A stretch of DNA of 64,000 nt from Pyrenula massariospora. Its lineage: Eukaryota > Ascomycota > Eurotiomycetes > Pyrenulales > Pyrenulaceae. Made by a program: the position numbers and the translations under genes. The notes below the pieces were generated by a model. The model saw only the letters and a list, made by a program, of their open reading frames with translations. It was not told the origin of the DNA and did no database searches. Location: the NCBI GenBank assembly GCA_021030905.1, contig JAGFMI010000020.1, positions 558,001 to 622,000 on the forward strand, read 5' to 3'. Below are positions 31,371 to 42,469 of the stretch, one piece after another. Position 1 is the stretch's first letter. Every line of letters starts with the position of its first letter.

Positions 31371-34300
31371 TCAAGCAAATTCATCCTCCCGATCCACCCA
31401 AATATCCTCCAACTCAGCAAAACTCCTAAAATGCACCGGCCGATGCACCTCATCGTAGAACCGCCTCGGCGTATCAACGCCCACATAAACCGGCCGCTTC
31501 TCCACGCTCCCAAACCCACTGCCCATGAAACTGTAATTCCACACCCCTTCCCCCTCGGGCACGAGGAAGTACCCCCGTATCCGGTCGGAGAGGAGGAGCT
31601 GCGACTTCAGGCCCATGGCCGTGCCGAAGCCGGCGGGCGCGTCGAAGTGCACGTCGGCGTTCTGCGCGCCCCAGGCGTAGCCCTGCGGGGTGAGGGACCA
31701 GGCGGAGAGGGAGCAGGAGCCGGGCGTGAAGGAGACGGTCAGGGTCACGGTCTTCTCTGGCGTCCAGCCGGCGGGTTGGTGGCGTTCGAGGAGTCGGGAG
31801 TGCATCGTCACGTCTTGGGGGGTCATGTAGCTGGGCTCGTTGCCGGAGATGGTGTGGATGAGTCCTAGCGGCTCCATTGATTTCAGGTACTCGTGTTGAG
31901 GAAGTTGGTGCGGTAGCTGGACGTCACGGGTGTTCCCAACCTGGGGAACCATGACGATGGTGTGTATTTCCTTGACTTGCGCATTTTCTGGCGGAGACGA
32001 GCCATAAATGTAGCCAGCAACCTGGACACGTAGGTCTGCGATGGTGATGAAGCGCTTGAGAATATTCTTCGGCATGATGTAGGTGTAGCTTTCCGCAGCA
32101 GAGTCTGTGACATCGTCAGACGAGATGTAGATGTTGTTGGCCCTAGTGCGAAGGTTCGAAGTAGCTATTGCCCTCGTTCTCCATTCTGTCTTTGAAGCGA
32201 ATGACTGCTGCTCATACTGAGAAGTCGTCGTCACAATGATCTCCTCACCACGAACATTTTGTGTTTTCGTAGTGACGGCAGTAAGCTGCTGTTGATCCTG
32301 CTGCTGCTTTTCAATTTCGGCAGCTTGCTGGCGCTGCATCGACGGAGCTGATATTTCCATACCTAGTATAATGTCACGCACTTCGCTGCTCGTCAGAGAC
32401 TGCGTGTTGACGTTGTTCTTCTTGCCGTAGTCATTCAAGATCAGATCTCGAAGCTGTACTTCAACCTTTATCCAGTCATCATCCGACAGTGTAGGCCATA
32501 TGTGATGAGCTTGAGTGATGACAGTTTTGTCTGGTCGAAGGAGCAATTTGGTCTTGTCTGGATTAACATGAAGAGCCCTCAGGATGAGGACGAGTCGAGA
32601 AAAGGCCGTATACGAGGAAATTGATTTTAACCATTCATCGTATAGATTGAAAAGCACCATCTGAGGCTCAGTAGCACGGAGGATCATGTCGGCTAACTTT
32701 TCAACTTTCATCGCGGCTTGAAATGGAAGCTGAAGTTCTGACGCCCGGATTGAAATGTTGGGAAAGTCAAGAAGGTGCACTTCCAAAGGATCGAGTAGAC
32801 CTTTTCTGGTGACGATCAGTTGTTTAGGTTGTTCTTCGACCGGTAAAGACCGTATCAAAGCAGCAACTTCTTCTGCGGTCTTCCATTTCGCTAACTGTCC
32901 AAGTCGTTTTTGTCCGGCCCAGACGCTAGTATGGATGATCTTTAAGAACAATTGTCCTGTACGAGGATTGAAAATGAAGATGGCGCCGTTGATGGGCTTT
33001 GTTGTCAAATTGCCCTCAAAGGTCTTGTGAATCGTGACCCGATACACGTTCGTGTCATCAATGAATAATTGAGTCTGATTGCTGAAGAGTTCTGAATAAT
33101 TTTGTGAGTTCAAGAACTCCTGCGTGCTCTCCGACGCATACAGCTGGAGACCCTTTCGAATACGTTCTCTTAGAACATACAGAGCGGGATTGGCTTTCAT
33201 GATCTTCGACATCGCTTGCTGCACGAGAGCTTTTAAGCCTGGAAAGTATTGACCATAGGCCGAATAGAGATTGTAAGCCAGATCAATGCCAATCATCAAT
33301 CCCGTAGGTGAGGGATAGATGCTCATGCTATCGGTCGTGTAGTCAAGATACTTGGCTCTGACATAACGCTCAATGTCATGTGAATCGTAGTCTCCATACC
33401 GCAGCTGAACATCCAACCAGAATTTGTTGGTCGTAGTGGCTTCGATTTGATCTTTTGTATCGAACAGTAGTGACGGTCTAGTGACATTCCATTTGTGGCT
33501 TGCAAAAAGCAAGATATCTGCACATGAGCTGTTCATTTTGTAGGATTTTCTAGGATGGATTGTCTCCTTCTGTACAGTCTCAACGCCTAGCTGCTCCAAC
33601 TCTTGATCGAAAACCTGACATAGATCCATTACCACAGATTCGTGGATCTTTTGCCACAAGTGAGCACGGAAAATCTGGATAAGTGAGATTTTCAAAGTTG
33701 GAATCTTGCCGTGTAAGAAAATGCCTGTCAAGTCCAGCTGGACTTGGAAGCCAACATAAACGTTTGCTCGATTTATAGTCGGCGACCACCAGAGAGTGAA
33801 ACGCCGGTTCGGGATCTGGTTGAGGCCGGATCGCTGAGCATTGGTCAGCTTCTTAAATTTCATCGATTCTTCGAACCCGCTCGCTCTCTCCCAAAACAAC
33901 CCCTCCCATGAAGGGAAAGCGGTTGCTTTGAAGAGTGTGTGCTCAAGAATGGTCTCCACGCCCCCCAATGCTTGAATGACATCGGTACGATAAGCATTCA
34001 GGTTCCACAATTTCCCATCGTGACGTTGACTTGTCCACCAGAATGGATTGCTCTTCATGAGCTGATAGGTCTTGAACTCAGTACGAGCTCTAAAGCCCTT
34101 ATCAAAACTAAGGGTGCTTCGATCCTTCTGGAAAAGAGTATTGATCCGAGGAAGACCACGGTCCCAGCTATCTTCCAGGTCTTCAAGGGTAAGTCGGCGA
34201 TTCTGTTGATTGGCTTCCATACGCTTCTGTGAATACTCGGTCCAGACTCGTTGTGAATCAATGAATTCGGCTTCCCACGGGATTATGTAGCGGAAGATGT

Positions 34301-37300
34301 TAGGAATGAGCGTCTCTTCGTCATGTGTCATACCGGCGCGATAATGCGTTACGCCTGTATCCGTCTGCTTCGACCATCGCTTGTCACTCGTAGGAATAAG
34401 AATGTGAGATCCAGAGATCATGCCAAGCCCCCCTAGCTCCTTTGGCGTATAGAAGACGGCAGGAGGGAAACGAGAAGGCATTTTCGAGTTCAGTCCAATC
34501 TTGACCCGAGTCTGAATCTTTGTCTCACACTTGACAATTGTGTCAAGAAGGTTGACAGTAGATACTGCCGCTTCACGATAGTAAGTAAATAGGGCGATCA
34601 AAGCCGTATTCCATTTGTTTGCAATCTTCGTAAAGGTTGTAGACCCCGACGACATCAGAATCTGTCGTATCCGGTTGTTGAACTTTTGTATATCCTCTTC
34701 GGTGACCTGCAAGAAGGCGTGCGCTGTGCGCTCTTTTGTTGAGTTATCCGCCAAGCTCCATACACTATCCTTCACCGGAAACTCTTCGTTCTGATTACGA
34801 ATCTTTGGAAGAATTCTGACCTCGAAGCCGCACATCGAGTACAAAAGGTTCGGGTTGTCTCGGCTGTAGACGCTGGCAAATGTGTCGTCCCATTCAATTG
34901 TTGTAATAGAGCGTGGCAGGCGATTCTTCAGATCCCAGAATACAGCCCGACCAAGGTTGACATCGTGTCTCATTAACCGCATTCGCGAGTCCCTTGGCCA
35001 GCACTTCTTGTTGTGATAGCCAATGACGTTTTCGAAGTTTGGATCAGGCTGCTCGGTGAGGAATCGCTGAATGAGATCTCTCGATTCGTCGGCCGTGAAT
35101 CTGAAGAAAACCCAGATTTTGTCTATGTAGCGGGTGTACAGTCGAATAGGGTGCCTTGTTTCTGTCTCGCGATCGCGGAACTGTAAGAAGTCGTTCGGAC
35201 TCTGCGGGGGACCAGCAATATCAGAAGCTCGTTGCAAACCCAAGAGCAGCAGGTCTATAACAAGGCCATAATATTGGAAGATGAAGCCTGAGAATTGGAG
35301 ACCGCGGACCATACCATAGCTGTTGGTATGGTTCATGTCTTTATAGTTGAGTTGAACGTTATTTTTGGAAGTGATGTAGTCCGCTAAATTGTGGTCCATG
35401 ATCAAGCGAAGCAATCTGTTAAGCAGCGTTAGATCGATTTTCTCATAGACTTTCGATAGTTCGGTCTCAATAAGAACGTTGCATTCTCCATCTGCAGTTT
35501 CCCAGACTTTAGTCAAGTTGTTGACACCTTGAGCCCATTTGTAGGTTAGCAGCGGCGGCACTTCGGAATCTGATGGCTTGATCCATGCAGGGAAGAGATG
35601 TCTCGTGTCTGCTTGGTACCAAAGATACTGATCCAAGTACGCATCCGTAATCTTCTCCATAGGCTCAATATCGTAGACAGGATTGATCGTGTTGTAATTG
35701 TCGTTCATGTCAATGCCAACCTCCTTAAATGCACGTTGGGTAAGCAAGAAACGCTTAATGCGAGCGAGAGTAGTTCCAGGAGAATCATAAGCTTGCTCAA
35801 TGAGAGCAAGCTCCTCGCGCTGGCTCTGATTCAATCGGCCCTTAACTGAGTAAGCTTCTCGAAGTCGTTCAAGTGCAAGAATCAAGATCTTTGTGTCATG
35901 TTTATAAGAAACGCTTGGGAATGGAATGGGGGAGAACTTCCGAGATTCGAGCCAATGAACGGTGGTAGTGTAGATAGCAACTGCTTCTTCTGACGAGACG
36001 TAGGGACCATCTTTCATATAATTGTGTTGACGTTCTTGCTCTGCCTTTAACCAAAGGCGTGTCAAACGGCCCAGATTTTTCTTGGCGACTGTCTTGTCAA
36101 CTGTTGCACCTCTTCGAATACGCTCTCGGTTATAATGTGCTACAGATATCCACCAGTCCGCTTTGCTTTTGACATATCGCAAAATGATATTTTCGATTGG
36201 CGCTGGAAGTCCTGGAACCTTCCAAGGAATATTACTTTTCCAGCATCTCCAGGCTTCTGACAGATGTTGTAGAACAGTGTTGACCTTGTTCTGCTTAATG
36301 CCTTCGGGCATCATGTCCATCAAGTCTGCCATGACGGAAGCGCGCAATTCAAGATCGAAATGCGATTCTACCCGCTGTTTTGTCACGGTCTTGGCCACAC
36401 CCTTGCTATGCCGTCCCTCGAATTGACGCGAGAGCAAATTCCCCAGCCACCTTTCCAAAAGAGGTATGATACCTCGCATAAAGAACAGCCACACTCTCCA
36501 AGCCGGTGCCCAAAATCCACATCCCGGCCCTTTACCAACTGGTCCAGAGTTGAAACGATAGTAGATTAGATGTTTCAGGTCTTTGCAAGAACGAATTTGA
36601 TGCATCAGCTTGTACTTGTATCGGTACATGCCTGTTAGCTGACCGACATGATTGAAAGCATAGAGGATGCCATCTGCCAGCTGGAACGCGTCGATATTGC
36701 CCAGCCGATATTGCACTTGAGCATCGACGATCAGCTTCGTAAGCCGAAGGATCTCTCGCATCAGATGGAAAGCGTTGCCAAATCTGGATTTTTTGCGCTC
36801 TTTGGTTGTCAACGTCTTCACAGGCTTTAAGTTGAAGTTATAGTCAAGATGGAGATAGGTCAGGTTCTTCCGATGAATCAAAAGATTCAACATGTTGAAG
36901 CCTTGTCGGCAAACCTGCAAGCCAGCCTCTACCCAATCGATGGTCGTCTGCTGAAAGAACTTCGTGGATTTCAGTGTTTTCAAAAGATACTGCTTGTTCT
37001 GAGATTTGGGCTTTCTCTTATGCAAGTCATTGAGTACAAATGTCTTTAGCATTTTCTGGTACGAGACTCGAACTTTCACAGGTTGTCCTTGGGGGCAATG
37101 CTCGAGGTACCATTGTTTTACCAACGGTACGTCTTGAGCTCGCACCATTTCGCCTGATCGTCGATCAAATGGATATGGAGCCCACCAAAGCTGAATGGCA
37201 GAAGCTGTCTCGTTTGTATAGAGTTCTTCATCCGCCAAAAACGCCTCAACATTACCGGGTAGTTCGAACTCGTCATCTTCATTGTTACCGGGACCAAAGA

Positions 37301-38456
37301 TTTCGTCCTCATGGCTGACTGTAATATTCTTGGGGGCAACTGAGCGAGATGAGATGGGGTTAATGATGGGATCGAAGTAGAATGCTGGCAGGTTAGGATC
37401 ATCTGTCCGGACGTAGACGACTTGTGGATAAGAGTATTGGCCGATTCTGACGCTTCTTGGGAGTGAGTTATATAGGTATGGGAACGCTACCCTATATTCG
37501 TTTCGAATGGGTGATCGAAAGATAATGCGGTCGATCGCGTTGAACTCGCCAAAATCTTCATCATTTGGATCAACGTCTTTGTAAAGCGGCTCGAAGCGAG
37601 GTCCACCTGGTATTGCGACATTCAGGGCTTTTGCTGTGAAAAAACTCTCCTTGTCGAACATGTAGAAATAGTTCTTGTCGACCACGTCACTAAGCAACTG
37701 ATGGCTCAAACGGTAGAGTGTTGCCATTTGTGGCAGCGACAAATTCCACTCTTTGTAACTTGGTCCATTGACATGAGGCGTATCCAGCAGAGGTCTGTGA
37801 TCGTAGAACCACTCAAACACTGGGCCGTCCTCGCCCTCGTCGAGCTCCATTTGTATTGGTTCGAGCGGTTCGACGTCCTCAATATTCTCTGACCAGGAAA
37901 GCGGAGGTTCTTCGTCATCGAATGGTGGAAAACGCATCCTCTTGAAATGTCTCCGATCGCTTTTTTCCCTCCTCATGCACACCCACATTGTGGCCCATTG
38001 AGCATGAAACACCGGCTCAATGACTCTAGGCGTCTCGTTGACAAGCGTCAAACAGCCATTGACGTGGTACAGAACTTTGACTTCTCTCGCAGATTCCCAA
38101 GGCATGGGCATGTTTTCCAGAAGCTTCAACACAGCGTGTGGCATAAATTTCAGCGCACCAAGGTAGCTGCGCTTATCACTGCTGAACTTTTTCTGGCTCA
38201 CATCTCCGATATCCTTGACAATCTTGCGCAGATGCTCCGGCGGCATATCCGCCTTTTGCGTATCTACAAACCCTCCCTTGCGCTTCTCGCTGAACCGATT
38301 TCTCTGTGTACGCAGCCATTCCTTCTTTTTCTGCGCAAATTTGGCAACTTGAGGGTCTTGTGGCGGCCGGTAACCGGGAGGAGGCGGAGCCATCCCAGGA
38401 GGAGGTGGAATTGCACTCCATCCTGGGGGAGGAGGTGGTGGCGGGAGTGATGCCAT
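31371..38456 (-). CDS. PRP8: pre-mRNA-processing-splicing factor Prp8
   Basis: A single uninterrupted exon coding 2361 residues, close to the usual Prp8 length (about 2335 in human). It begins [17 protein letters not shown], a Pro-rich leader. The PRO8NT region follows, with [12 protein letters not shown] and [15 protein letters not shown]. Then come the reverse-transcriptase-like core, thumb and linker, the endonuclease-like region, the RNase H-like domain and a C-terminal JAB/MPN domain ([20 protein letters not shown]). Prp8 is the central U5 snRNP protein that cradles the spliceosome active site and regulates Brr2 through its tail. The block [15 protein letters not shown] is continuous. 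From memory this is the commonest fungal Prp8 intein site, so no intein is present there. The gene reads away from eL34 across a 388-bp gap. The 3' coding end has a composition flip. Confidence 0.98.
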   Translation of the reverse strand: MASLPPPPPPPGWSAIPPPPGMAPPPPGYRPPQDPQVAKFAQKKKEWLRTQRNRFSEKRKGGFVDTQKADMPPEHLRKIVKDIGDVSQKKFSSDKRSYLGALKFMPHAVLKLLENMPMPWESAREVKVLYHVNGCLTLVNETPRVIEPVFHAQWATMWVCMRREKSDRRHFKRMRFPPFDDEEPPLSWSENIEDVEPLEPIQMELDEGEDGPVFEWFYDHRPLLDTPHVNGPSYKEWNLSLPQMATLYRLSHQLLSDVVDKNYFYMFDKESFFTAKALNVAIPGGPRFEPLYKDVDPNDEDFGEFNAIDRIIFRSPIRNEYRVAFPYLYNSLPRSVRIGQYSYPQVVYVRTDDPNLPAFYFDPIINPISSRSVAPKNITVSHEDEIFGPGNNEDDEFELPGNVEAFLADEELYTNETASAIQLWWAPYPFDRRSGEMVRAQDVPLVKQWYLEHCPQGQPVKVRVSYQKMLKTFVLNDLHKRKPKSQNKQYLLKTLKSTKFFQQTTIDWVEAGLQVCRQGFNMLNLLIHRKNLTYLHLDYNFNLKPVKTLTTKERKKSRFGNAFHLMREILRLTKLIVDAQVQYRLGNIDAFQLADGILYAFNHVGQLTGMYRYKYKLMHQIRSCKDLKHLIYYRFNSGPVGKGPGCGFWAPAWRVWLFFMRGIIPLLERWLGNLLSRQFEGRHSKGVAKTVTKQRVESHFDLELRASVMADLMDMMPEGIKQNKVNTVLQHLSEAWRCWKSNIPWKVPGLPAPIENIILRYVKSKADWWISVAHYNRERIRRGATVDKTVAKKNLGRLTRLWLKAEQERQHNYMKDGPYVSSEEAVAIYTTTVHWLESRKFSPIPFPSVSYKHDTKILILALERLREAYSVKGRLNQSQREELALIEQAYDSPGTTLARIKRFLLTQRAFKEVGIDMNDNYNTINPVYDIEPMEKITDAYLDQYLWYQADTRHLFPAWIKPSDSEVPPLLTYKWAQGVNNLTKVWETADGECNVLIETELSKVYEKIDLTLLNRLLRLIMDHNLADYITSKNNVQLNYKDMNHTNSYGMVRGLQFSGFIFQYYGLVIDLLLLGLQRASDIAGPPQSPNDFLQFRDRETETRHPIRLYTRYIDKIWVFFRFTADESRDLIQRFLTEQPDPNFENVIGYHNKKCWPRDSRMRLMRHDVNLGRAVFWDLKNRLPRSITTIEWDDTFASVYSRDNPNLLYSMCGFEVRILPKIRNQNEEFPVKDSVWSLADNSTKERTAHAFLQVTEEDIQKFNNRIRQILMSSGSTTFTKIANKWNTALIALFTYYREAAVSTVNLLDTIVKCETKIQTRVKIGLNSKMPSRFPPAVFYTPKELGGLGMISGSHILIPTSDKRWSKQTDTGVTHYRAGMTHDEETLIPNIFRYIIPWEAEFIDSQRVWTEYSQKRMEANQQNRRLTLEDLEDSWDRGLPRINTLFQKDRSTLSFDKGFRARTEFKTYQLMKSNPFWWTSQRHDGKLWNLNAYRTDVIQALGGVETILEHTLFKATAFPSWEGLFWERASGFEESMKFKKLTNAQRSGLNQIPNRRFTLWWSPTINRANVYVGFQVQLDLTGIFLHGKIPTLKISLIQIFRAHLWQKIHESVVMDLCQVFDQELEQLGVETVQKETIHPRKSYKMNSSCADILLFASHKWNVTRPSLLFDTKDQIEATTTNKFWLDVQLRYGDYDSHDIERYVRAKYLDYTTDSMSIYPSPTGLMIGIDLAYNLYSAYGQYFPGLKALVQQAMSKIMKANPALYVLRERIRKGLQLYASESTQEFLNSQNYSELFSNQTQLFIDDTNVYRVTIHKTFEGNLTTKPINGAIFIFNPRTGQLFLKIIHTSVWAGQKRLGQLAKWKTAEEVAALIRSLPVEEQPKQLIVTRKGLLDPLEVHLLDFPNISIRASELQLPFQAAMKVEKLADMILRATEPQMVLFNLYDEWLKSISSYTAFSRLVLILRALHVNPDKTKLLLRPDKTVITQAHHIWPTLSDDDWIKVEVQLRDLILNDYGKKNNVNTQSLTSSEVRDIILGMEISAPSMQRQQAAEIEKQQQDQQQLTAVTTKTQNVRGEEIIVTTTSQYEQQSFASKTEWRTRAIATSNLRTRANNIYISSDDVTDSAAESYTYIMPKNILKRFITIADLRVQVAGYIYGSSPPENAQVKEIHTIVMVPQVGNTRDVQLPHQLPQHEYLKSMEPLGLIHTISGNEPSYMTPQDVTMHSRLLERHQPAGWTPEKTVTLTVSFTPGSCSLSAWSLTPQGYAWGAQNADVHFDAPAGFGTAMGLKSQLLLSDRIRGYFLVPEGEGVWNYSFMGSGFGSVEKRPVYVGVDTPRRFYDEVHRPVHFRSFAELEDIWVDREDEFA

Positions 38457-38844
38457 GCCGGTGGATTAAGGTATTACTATCGCGTGCGATGAACTCGATG
38501 AGTTTTCGGTCTGGGCTAAGAGGTTCTTACCATCTGAAGCGACAGTACCTCTCGAAGTGAGAGGGTTTGCCGACCAGCGCTTTCCAGACGCTAGATAGAT
38601 GAAGGAATTACTCGAGAAAATGGTCTTGAGTGGTATGAGAGAACGAGTTTGGTTCACTGCTGTAGCCTCATGAAGATCAGAGTCGAAATTGCAGATGTAG
38701 CGCTAATACCGTTCTGGGATTAGTCTTGATCTTCAACCTTGGCATCCACAAACCCGCACAAAATTCAAAATCGAAGTTGTTAAGTTGACAAATTGTTCGT
38801 AATTCCACGCCCATTCACGATTGATAGCGCGAGAGGTCGTCAGC
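38457..38844. promoter_or_regulatory. shared promoter of PRP8 and the eL34 gene
   Basis: Only 388 bp separate the PRP8 start codon from the start codon of the divergent ribosomal protein gene. Both promoters must lie here or overlap transcribed leaders. No specific element could be named. Confidence 0.55.
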
Positions 38845-39382
38845 ATGCCTTCTACAAGATTACAATATGTGAGCACTTCCAGAGTCTTAAGAAAATTGTG
38901 CCTTCGAAACTAATCTAATCATCTGCAGCGCCGACGAAACGGGTACGCCTAATTTCCAAGACCAACAAATCAACCAATGTTCGCAAGAAACAGATCCCTG
39001 ACTTCTCTATAGCTACAACACTCGCTCTAACAAAGTTCGGATTGTCAAGACACCTGGCGGAAACCTCAGGTATTTGCATGTGAAGAAGAAGGGTACACCT
39101 GTCAAATGCGGTGACTGTGGGATTGCACTGCCTGGAGTATAATTCAATATCCAAAGCAAGCAAATATTGAGACTAATTCGATATGTGCAGATTCCAGCTT
39201 TACGTCCTCGAGAATACGCAACAGTCTCTCGACCGAAGAAATCAGTCTCTCGCGCCTATGGGGGTTCAAGATGTTCAAACTGCGTCAGGGATCGCATTGT
39301 CAGGGCTTTCCTGATCGAGGAACAAAAGATTGTGAAGAAAGTGTTAAAAGAGAATGAAACCAAGAAGCCAGGGAAGAAATAA
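38845..39382 (+). CDS. RPL34: 60S ribosomal protein eL34
   Basis: Four exons: 38845-38868 (24 nt), 38929-38942 (14 nt), 39013-39136 and 39191-39382, giving 117 residues, the normal eL34 length. Introns are 60, 70 and 54 bp. The protein reads [20 protein letters not shown] and continues with [10 protein letters not shown]. The zinc-site Cys pairs are CGDC and [24 protein letters not shown] is nearly invariant in the family, and the end is Lys-rich. It is a structural protein of the large ribosomal subunit. The 14-nt second exon is required to supply RRRNG; without it the conserved N-terminus cannot be made. The last intron has a GACTAAT branch. Strong conservation makes the model secure despite the small exons. 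Confidence 0.95.
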
Positions 39383-39777
39383 ATGGTATGATCAAAGGGG
39401 GAAGAACGTAGGTATTGCTGCCGTTCAGGTTGAGCTCGCCTGCAGGCTGCTATAAATCCAAGCTTCATACAATGAGAAGATTTTCGGAACAATCCAAAAT
39501 TCTCCATCATGATCACTTCCCTTTGAAATGACCTCAGACCAACTACTTAGCGGACAGCCTACTCAGTGACTCTTTGCACATCCGATCTCATCTAACGTCC
39601 ACACACTTGGATCTCGTCTGCTTGAGGGTGTGATACCAACGGGATGAAGACACTCGGATGAAACTTGCCTCTTGGAATTCCGCTTCAGAGCGTTTTGAGA
39701 GTTCTTAGCTACACATCTTCGTCCGCTTACAGATCGAGCGATACGTGCTTTATGGTCGCAGCAGATCTTTCACTACC
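39383..39777. other. convergent gap between eL34 and the aldolase gene
   Basis: About 395 bp holding the 3' ends of two genes read towards each other. Nothing else is seen. Confidence 0.5.
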
Positions 39778-40766
39778 CTATTTCAAAAAGGTCCCATTGG
39801 TTTTTGCGAGTTGTTCATCATAGTAGCTACACAGGCGTCAGTGCGGATGAATTTGACGGTGAAATTGTAGACTTACCCTTGAAAAGCTAACCATCCTTTC
39901 TCCGGTGTCCCGACTTGCTGGTAACTGAATTCCGCTTCTTCATCACTGATAAGAATTTTCTTATGCCCGGCTCCAGCTGAGGCAGCATCCGCCAAAAGCT
40001 GCGCGTGGCACGTCTTGTCCAGGCTAACAAACCAAAAAGCCGCCTCATCCACGCTTTGACCGACTGTGATCAACCCATGGTTCTGCAGAATCGCAGCCTT
40101 TCCATTCCCCAGCGCCTTTGCGATCCTCTTCCCTTCTTCCCGATCCAGCACCACACCTCCAAAATTATCATACACGGCGTGACTCTTCCAGAACCGCAAC
40201 GCGTCCTGTGTTATCATGTCAAGCTCCCGGCCAAACACTGACCACGCCTTGCCGTAGACTGAATGTGCATGGCATGCAGCGTGAACATCCGGCCTCGCCT
40301 TGTGTATCTCCGAGTGGATGGCGAAGGCCGCGGCGTTGATGGGCTCCTCCCCTTCCACCACGTCGCCATCTTCGTTGACCAGTATCAAATCACTAACAGA
40401 GATTTGTGAAAAATGTTGCGAAAGTGGATTGAGCCAGAAATAGTCCGTCAAGATGGGATCTCGCACGCTAATATGACCAGCGACTCCCTCATCAAACCCT
40501 CTATCCGCAAACACCCTGAAAGCTGCCGCTAGGTGCTGCTTGCGGTACAAGCGCTCCTGCTCCAGAGACTCAAATTTTGGGTATGACCGGATTTTAAGGC
40601 TCTTGCCTGAGACGGTCTTACCCAAAGCGCCGTTCTTCTTGTTTACTTCAGAATGTGCATCGAAGACTCCAAGGACGGGACCATCTGCGTGAGGGGCAGT
40701 TTTGGCGGGAATAGTGTTTGTGTCTATGGTTTCTTGCTGGTCAACTAGAGATACGCCTGGGGCCAT
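39778..40766 (-). CDS. class II aldolase/adducin-domain protein
   Basis: Two exons, complement of 39877-40766 and 39778-39826, across a 50-bp intron (GTAAGT..GTAG, branch CTGAC), giving 312 residues. Reading straight through would stop just after GWLAFQG. Splicing extends this to GYYDEQLAKTNGTFLK, which suits the family. The domain shows HLAAAFRVFADRGFDEGVAG with HISVRDP, the zinc-ligand motif ACHAHSVYGKAWS, and LQNHGLITVG. It belongs to the adducin/fuculose-aldolase-like group widespread in fungi. Members act on sugar phosphates or have unknown substrates, and most fungal copies are uncharacterised. The conserved His residues suggest a metal-binding active site. The start MAPGVSLVDQQET is the first ATG. 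Reaction not assigned. Confidence 0.9.
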
Positions 40767-41457
40767 TATGAGTGAAATGGTTGAGAAAGAAGTGTAGAAA
40801 AGTCGAGCAAAGCTTTTAGAAAGCCAGAATCACGACAGGTGGATGAAATTTATCCTCCGTCATCCTCCTTACGAGGTCAAGTATGGTTCCTCAAAGCGGT
40901 CTCCAAATCTCCTCAGTCTCCAATTCAAAGACGGAAAAGGTATCCTATAGCCCGAGGATGTTTATTATTGACGGCCCAACTTACTTAAGGTGGGGGAACT
41001 TGCGGAGTCACAACCTCGGTGCAAGTGACCTTGGTGTTTTTCATTGCGCAAGTAACATTATTGGCAAGCAGATAAGAGCTGCCCCAGGCTTATTGGCAAT
41101 AGGTGTCATTTTAGCAATCTAGTTGGCAAGTGGCACAAGATATAGACATTTAGTCTCTATATTTAAGTCTCAATGTAAGATTAAGGGAAAACACCGTTGA
41201 TTCGAAGTACCATACAGCAATTGCTTGAATATAAGGCAAATTTAGGTTTAAATAGCCTAAAGGCATCTATCATCAATGAAGAAAGTCGTTCCACCTCACT
41301 CGCCACATTTAATAATCCCCGAAACCCATCGAACGTTACACTATCTCAAATTATCATGTTTCCAACGAAGAGACAAAAGAGGAAGCGCTACTAAGTCGCG
41401 CCATCAAAAAAAGAAAATTTTTTCACCAAACTCTTGGAACCAGGCCCAGCGACACCA
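40767..41457. other. AT-rich intergenic region
   Basis: About 0.7 kb between two leftward genes. The stretch 41100-41420 is AT-rich with poly(A) and poly(T) runs near 41405. No gene or repeat is recognised. Confidence 0.45.
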
Positions 41458-42469
41458 CTACTTAGATTCATTAAGCAGAGCACTGACAGCACAGCGCCCA
41501 GATTGAGGACTCGGGGCGCTGATAGCCGTGTTCACAGGCACAGACTCATTCATTTCGCTGAAGCCACGAGGTTCGACAGCTGTTAGAACAGGAGCGCTGA
41601 AGACCGGATGTTGAAGGGTTTGAGGGCTTGCGCCGGGGGTCGGCGGGGAGGAACCTCTAATGATAGGGTTGGCCTTGAAGGTAGAGAAAAACGCATCTTC
41701 AAGATCGGACGCCGTAAAAGGTGACTCGGCCGAGTATTGCGCAGCGATGGTGTTCCAGAATGAGTTACGATGTGCGGAGTAAAGCGTGCGAAGGCGAGAA
41801 GGGTCAATCTGCTTCGACTTGCTGTTCGAGTGCTCAGATGGCATAGCGAATGAGGTGTCGAGACGCAAAGTTTTCGCCATCTCAACAGAAGGCAATAGCT
41901 GGCGGGCTTCGCTAGCTATAGGCTTCGGCAGGATAGGAACGTGTGCCTTCTGCTGAAGGGGAGGAGATCCAGTATATGGTGCAAGCCGGCAGGATGATTC
42001 CGGACTCGAGGGAGGTGAAGCCACAGGGGAAAGGGCATAATGGTGATGATCAGGCGAGGTTTCCCTAACACCTGACAGAGGAGCGTAAGAGGCAGCGCTA
42101 CACGTAGATGACATGGAGCCTGTCCGCTTGCGACGGTTGCTCCCATAAGACATTTGATGGTAATGCAAGCGACATGCAAGCTCAGTCTTGTGGAGGTGAG
42201 CAGCAATGTGCTTGTAGGGCATCTTGTGCATGCGGGTGCGCAAGAGATAGGATTCCTTTAATTCGTTAGACTGGCCCATCCTGCAGTAGACTAGATGGAA
42301 TTACCTCTTCTTCGCTCCAAGCACGACCGCCGCCCGTAGAAGTAGCCTTGCGGTGTTTGTGGATTGAGAAGTCATGATTATCAATCTTGGTCGACGTCAA
42401 GCTTCGATAGTCGTGAGACTCCTCTGGAGTCACGGGGAGAGAAGAATTCATCATTGGAGACATGTTCAT
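41458..42469 (-). CDS. Myb/SANT-like DNA-binding protein
   Basis: Two exons, complement of 42305-42469 and 41458-42255, across a 49-bp intron (branch CTAAC, acceptor AAAG), giving 320 residues. Splicing joins GGRAWSEEE to ESYLLRTRMHKMPYKHIAAH, completing one Myb/SANT-like helix bundle with LHKTELACRLHYHQMSY as the recognition-helix end. This single-repeat type, with PYKHIAAHLxKTELACRLHYHQ, recurs in filamentous ascomycetes and is normally placed among putative regulators. The rest is Ser/Pro-rich, then a second helical stretch (LRTLYSAHRNSFWNTIAAQ) near residues 210-240. Nuclear location and DNA binding are inferred. I start at the ATG at 42469 (MNMSPMMNSS). Confidence 0.82.
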
